Origin: Chloracidobacterium sp. UBA6041
GTDB taxonomy: Bacteria > Acidobacteriota > Blastocatellia > Pyrinomonadales > Pyrinomonadaceae
Assembly (NCBI GenBank): GCA_002427845.1
Contig: DIYZ01000010.1
Span: 1 to 9,014 of the forward strand
Length of the DNA stretch: 9,014 nt
Direction of reading: 5' to 3'
Shown here: piece by piece, positions 5,748-9,014 of the stretch
How the letters are laid out: each line of letters starts with the position of its first letter
How positions within the stretch are numbered: position 1 is the stretch's first letter
Program-made: the position numbers and the translations under genes
Notes under the pieces: generated by a model
The model's input: only the letters and a program-made list of their open reading frames with translations
What the model was told of the DNA's origin: nothing
Databases searched by the model: none

Positions 5748-8323
5748 GGAGATGCAGTCGCTCCAGTAACCACGATTTTTCGGTTTTCCGGTTTGCCCAG
5801 CACCTCTTTTACAGGCCGACCAGGAAAGCGCCGAAAGCCTTTGTCCCACAGAACCGGATTTGGATTGTTATCATCGCGTAAATTTCCGGTTAACGCTAGC
5901 ACGGTGGGAACAAAACTAAGGCTGTCATATGGTTCCTCGACAACCAGGCCGCGCGGAATCCCGGTCTTGTCACCGCCAGCCAACATGAATGTGGAGTGGG
6001 TGGAGATGCGCAGAAAGGAACCGTAATTGCCGCCGGGATTAAATCCGCGCACGTCAAAGTTCCAGTGATCGCTTGCCACTACCAGCATGTCGGCCTCGAT
6101 GTTTTCGCGTTGTCTACGAAGAAACCTGCGCATTAGCCGCTCGTCAGAGGTAATTCCGGAATCGTTAACAGAGAGCTTGCCGAACGTGTGCCGCGCCAAT
6201 TCTTCATGCAGCCCGATCAGACCGTTTGAGTAGCGGGTCTTGTGTAACGCGTGCAGCCATTCAAGATCTGTGTGCCATTCGCTAAGCCACGCTTCGCGAC
6301 TCTCGCCCGGGACGCGCAGTTCTTTGTCTTCGAGCATCTGAAGCGGCAGGCCGGCGCTCCACGGCGCAGATTCAAAATGTAAACGTCCATCCTGGTCCTG
6401 CTTTAGATTCTTTATGGGCAGGTAACGGAAGCTCAGTTGACCCTGCTCATCTTCGCGAGACAGAAGGAGCGCTTGCTGTTCTAATCCGGCATAAACCCAA
6501 ATGACATCCGTTGAGATTGGTTCCTCAGTTATTAGCGGTTTCACCAGTTGAGAGGGCAGGCGAAGCGCGATCAGATCGACGGGGTGACTGACCACTCCCG
6601 GCTGCACGTTATTGCGCACAGTGAGATTGTGCAATAGCGACAGGTAATCGATGTGAACAAAGCTCCGCTCCTCGTCCAGCGAGCCATCAGGATTCAGCAC
6701 GAAGCCGCCGGGAGCGATGCCGGCCACGTAATGCTGTAGCTGATAGACAGTGTTGTGTTCACCCATTGCGTGTTTAGCGATCACGTCGTCAAGCTTGATT
6801 TTGGAAGCGTTGAAGTCTTCCTTGCGCAGGGCTAATAGGTTCGCAAGCACTCGTCCATATTCCGCATAACCGCTTTCCTCGCCCTGCCATATTTCAGCTT
6901 GCGCGCAAACGCGTTTTGCCGCATCGTCGCGACCCGCCTCCGCTTCTTCCTTCGTAAACTTCTTCGGCTGAGCGGCACAAAGCGCGCGCTGCTGCTCGAT
7001 GGCGCGACGGAGAACGCCAAGTTCTTCGTTGAGTTGATCAAGATTGCTTTGCCAGGCAGACCGTTGGGCGTCGATAGTTTTGAAGAACTGATCGGTCAGC
7101 GCTTTCTTCATCTCACTGGAGAGGTCGGCACGCTGAAGCTGCTGGAGAATGATGTGCAGCAGGTTGAGATTGGAGTTGCGGTAATGAAATGAGGCTCGCT
7201 CGTTTCCGTCAAAGTCGAGCATCGCGGTTGGATAGTCGCCGCTTTGCCCCTTCAGATAATACGAATCCCGCGTGGTTGTGGTGATTGATTGAACAAATGG
7301 GTTGATGCCTTTAATGGCGTAATCAGCCAGCAAGCGGCGTTTAGTTATAACGTGATGGCCGCCACCGGCCGTGCTGCCGAGTAACTTGACGAGATTGTAA
7401 CCCTGGCTGTAAACGCCCTCCACCGAGTTTGTTCCGTGATCCGAGACGATGACCAGCGCGGTCTCGGAAGCAAGAGAACTTTTTTGAATTGCCGTCCAGA
7501 CTTCACCGAATACGGCGTCGAGCTCTTTCAAGACGAACAGTTGTGATTCGCGATCGTTGTTATGATGAGCAACGTGATCAAAATCCGTGATCACCACTTC
7601 GAGGTAATGAATGCGCGGATCGCTTAGGCCCTCGATTAGTTCGCGTACTGACTGCTCGGGAACAGAACTCCGGAGTTCAAAACCTGTGGTCCACTCGTCA
7701 AAGATGTCCTTTGGAGCCCGCTTGAATTTGTTTTCGAAGGCTTTCTGAAAAGTGACATAGCGCGGACCGCGCTGGAACAGAGAGAACGTCGGCTGGTGTT
7801 CATTGTGAGCATAAGCGTCGGCCAAAAGCGGAACTCCAATTGAGTCGAGTACCTCGACTCCTGGCATATCCACACGCCGCCCGATCGTCGCTTTAACGTA
7901 GAAGGGAATGAAGTTCAGATAGTCGTAAGTTTGCAGCGTGTAGCGATCGAACTCGACATTGGCTTTGATCTGTAGATGTTGGCCGGTGTTTATGAGTGAC
8001 CAGGAAGGCGCCGACAGGCTCATGCCGCGGACATAGAAGTTAGCAAGGCGGGTGCCGTTTTGGTAAAAAATGTGATCGATCCACGGGAGCTGGCTCTTGC
8101 CGGTGCGCGGATCGCGCTCATGAACAAATCGATCTACCACATCGAAGGGCAAGCCATCGCACTCGACGGCAACCACACGTTTGGTTTGTGCGAAGGAAAA
8201 CTGCGGTAAACACAGCACGAACAAGATCGCGAGCAGCACTGCGGCTCGATGATCGAGCCGGCGAGAGTTTCTGTAAACCTGACTTGAAGAAAGTGGTAAC
8301 GCGCTCAGGCAGGATCGCAACAT
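5744..8323 (-). CDS. Exported alkaline-phosphatase-superfamily phosphodiesterase
   Basis: 859 residues. A signal peptide is clear: RR at 21-22, hydrophobic core AAVLLAILFVLCLP, likely cut after SFA or FAQ near 45, so it acts outside the cytoplasmic membrane. Catalytic-domain features follow the type I phosphodiesterase/nucleotide pyrophosphatase pattern: D56 in VECDGLPF; a nucleophile region SLSAPSWSLINTG (102-114, S104 the likely equivalent of the usual Thr); TDFDHVAHH (246-254); VSDHG (293-297); and H776 in THSTFMLAGG, the distal metal ligand. Between DHG and H776 lies an insertion of nearly 480 residues with a charged, coiled-coil-like stretch at about 400-475. Expected to hydrolyse a phosphodiester using two metal ions; the substrate is unknown. 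The ATG at 8323 follows the HEAT-like gene by 10 bases with a weak ribosome binding site, and the stop overlaps the fusion gene start, so it is an operon member. Confidence 0.88.
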   Translation of the reverse strand: MLRSCLSALPLSSSQVYRNSRRLDHRAAVLLAILFVLCLPQFSFAQTKRVVAVECDGLPFDVVDRFVHERDPRTGKSQLPWIDHIFYQNGTRLANFYVRGMSLSAPSWSLINTGQHLQIKANVEFDRYTLQTYDYLNFIPFYVKATIGRRVDMPGVEVLDSIGVPLLADAYAHNEHQPTFSLFQRGPRYVTFQKAFENKFKRAPKDIFDEWTTGFELRSSVPEQSVRELIEGLSDPRIHYLEVVITDFDHVAHHNNDRESQLFVLKELDAVFGEVWTAIQKSSLASETALVIVSDHGTNSVEGVYSQGYNLVKLLGSTAGGGHHVITKRRLLADYAIKGINPFVQSITTTTRDSYYLKGQSGDYPTAMLDFDGNERASFHYRNSNLNLLHIILQQLQRADLSSEMKKALTDQFFKTIDAQRSAWQSNLDQLNEELGVLRRAIEQQRALCAAQPKKFTKEEAEAGRDDAAKRVCAQAEIWQGEESGYAEYGRVLANLLALRKEDFNASKIKLDDVIAKHAMGEHNTVYQLQHYVAGIAPGGFVLNPDGSLDEERSFVHIDYLSLLHNLTVRNNVQPGVVSHPVDLIALRLPSQLVKPLITEEPISTDVIWVYAGLEQQALLLSREDEQGQLSFRYLPIKNLKQDQDGRLHFESAPWSAGLPLQMLEDKELRVPGESREAWLSEWHTDLEWLHALHKTRYSNGLIGLHEELARHTFGKLSVNDSGITSDERLMRRFLRRQRENIEADMLVVASDHWNFDVRGFNPGGNYGSFLRISTHSTFMLAGGDKTGIPRGLVVEEPYDSLSFVPTVLALTGNLRDDNNPNPVLWDKGFRRFPGRPVKEVLGKPENRKIVVTGATASP

Positions 8324-8333
8324 GACTAGTGAT

Positions 8334-9014
8334 CTACTCTGCCCGCATTGGAGTTCTGGCTTGAAGCGGCAACCGGTTCGGTCGGCGACGAGGCGTCTTC
8401 AAATAGGAAATAACCAAATCTTTCCCCGCTTGATCGAGATCCTTAAGTTGCGAAAGGCGAATCAACTCGCTTTTCGCCTTCTTATTGCTCATTCGTGACA
8501 GACCCTCCAGGCAAAAGCGTCGGGTCTCTTCATCCTGGGTGCGCACGAATATTTTCGCCGCCGCACTTGCACTTTTTGCGTCCACATCTGCCGCGTGGTC
8601 TACGATAAACTGTAAGGACCGTCCGTTTTACTTCACTCAAATTCCACATGACGTCGATCTGCGGAGTCGACATCACCACCTCGCGCAGGAAACGGGTGTG
8701 GTAAGACAAGCGGCGCGCGACGTCAAGCCTTTCCTCAGTTTGCGGCCTATCTTCCTCGCGATGAGTGTATTTTCCAAAACTTAAAATGTTTGCCGCGCGA
8801 AAAAGTAATTGCTCTGCGCGTCCGTGGGCCAGGGGAACCATCTCAGCACGACGGTCTCGCTTGAGCTTCTCGGCCAACCCGTCAGGCCGTTTAGCGTAAG
8901 CCATCAATGCCTCATATTGCACCGTGGCCAACCTGGCTTCGGCCTGAAGATCATTTTCCATCGGGTTCAGTGAAACTTTCTCCAGCCGACTTCCGATCTC
9001 TTCCCGCAACTCCG
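8334..9014 (-). pseudogene. HEAT-like helical-repeat protein, frameshifted and 5' truncated by the window edge
   Basis: Frame one runs in from the window edge (ELREEIGSRLEK...) to NLSEVKRTVL and then degenerates to an arginine/cysteine-rich tail (RRPRGRCGRKKCKCGGEN). The next frame supplies a natural continuation, QFIVDHAADVDAKSASAAAK, and ends at the TAG at 8334-8336. Removing one A in CTTACAG (near 8612-8616) joins them into VKRTVLQFIVDHAADVDAKS, so a single-base insertion or a sequencing error explains the break. The restored product is a mostly helical, charged protein with segments like EETRRFCLEGLSRM and KAKSELIRLSQL, resembling HEAT-type repeats; the exact family is uncertain. It is the first gene in this part of the operon, 10 bases before the phosphodiesterase. 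If the shift is real, the protein is truncated and translation into the next gene may be affected. Confidence 0.75.

Noticed and set aside
5748..5849. N-terminal extension of the fusion protein to a GTG at 5849
   Set aside because: It would overlap the phosphodiesterase gene by over 100 bases and adds no domain; the TTGA overlap start is more typical, although the true start is not proven.
1..9014. CRISPR arrays, tRNA or rRNA genes
   Set aside because: No regularly spaced short repeats, cloverleaf-like segments or rRNA sequence were seen on either strand.

Overview
The window looks like a piece of a soil or environmental bacterial chromosome of moderate GC, probably a metagenome-type contig. 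The long phosphodiesterase, the HEAT-like protein and the dispersed short palindromes are vaguely reminiscent of Acidobacteriota. That is an impression from style only, since no marker gene is present.

Left edge (1-1248, + strand): the 3' part of a gene fusing an ATP-grasp ligase domain (D-Ala-D-Ala-ligase type) to a complete SET plus post-SET methyltransferase domain. The ligase metal residues and all four zinc cysteines of the SET/post-SET unit are visible. It converges on everything else, which lies on the minus strand.

Middle (1328-2692): two unrelated minus-strand genes, a GC-rich GNAT acetyltransferase and an AT-richer small membrane-anchored protein. They are separated and followed by imperfect inverted repeats with the geometry of integron attC sites: R''/R' boxes around L''/L' arms, with one extra base in L''. 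No integrase is present, so I read this as a small integrase-less cassette array. The neighbouring 2811-3759 stretch is scarred. A 264-275 bp tandem repeat carries the 3' end of a permease gene, and between its copies sits a ~400 bp segment encoding a small four-helix membrane protein. That segment is bounded by short inverted ends and a 9 bp direct repeat.

Right part (3531-9014, minus strand): a tight operon read right to left. It starts with a HEAT-like gene broken by an apparent one-base frameshift and open at the window edge. Next comes an exported alkaline-phosphatase-superfamily phosphodiesterase, and last a large membrane protein. This last protein joins an AglD/YbhN-type (LPG-synthase TM, UPF0104) domain to a MacB/FtsX-type ABC permease. 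The PDE stop and the preferred start of the fusion overlap by four bases. The set suggests an envelope lipid or glycan function, but the substrate cannot be read from sequence.

Most noteworthy: the ATP-grasp-SET fusion, the UPF0104-FtsX fusion coupled to an exported phosphodiesterase, the attC-like cassette pair, and the small TIR/9-bp-repeat element.
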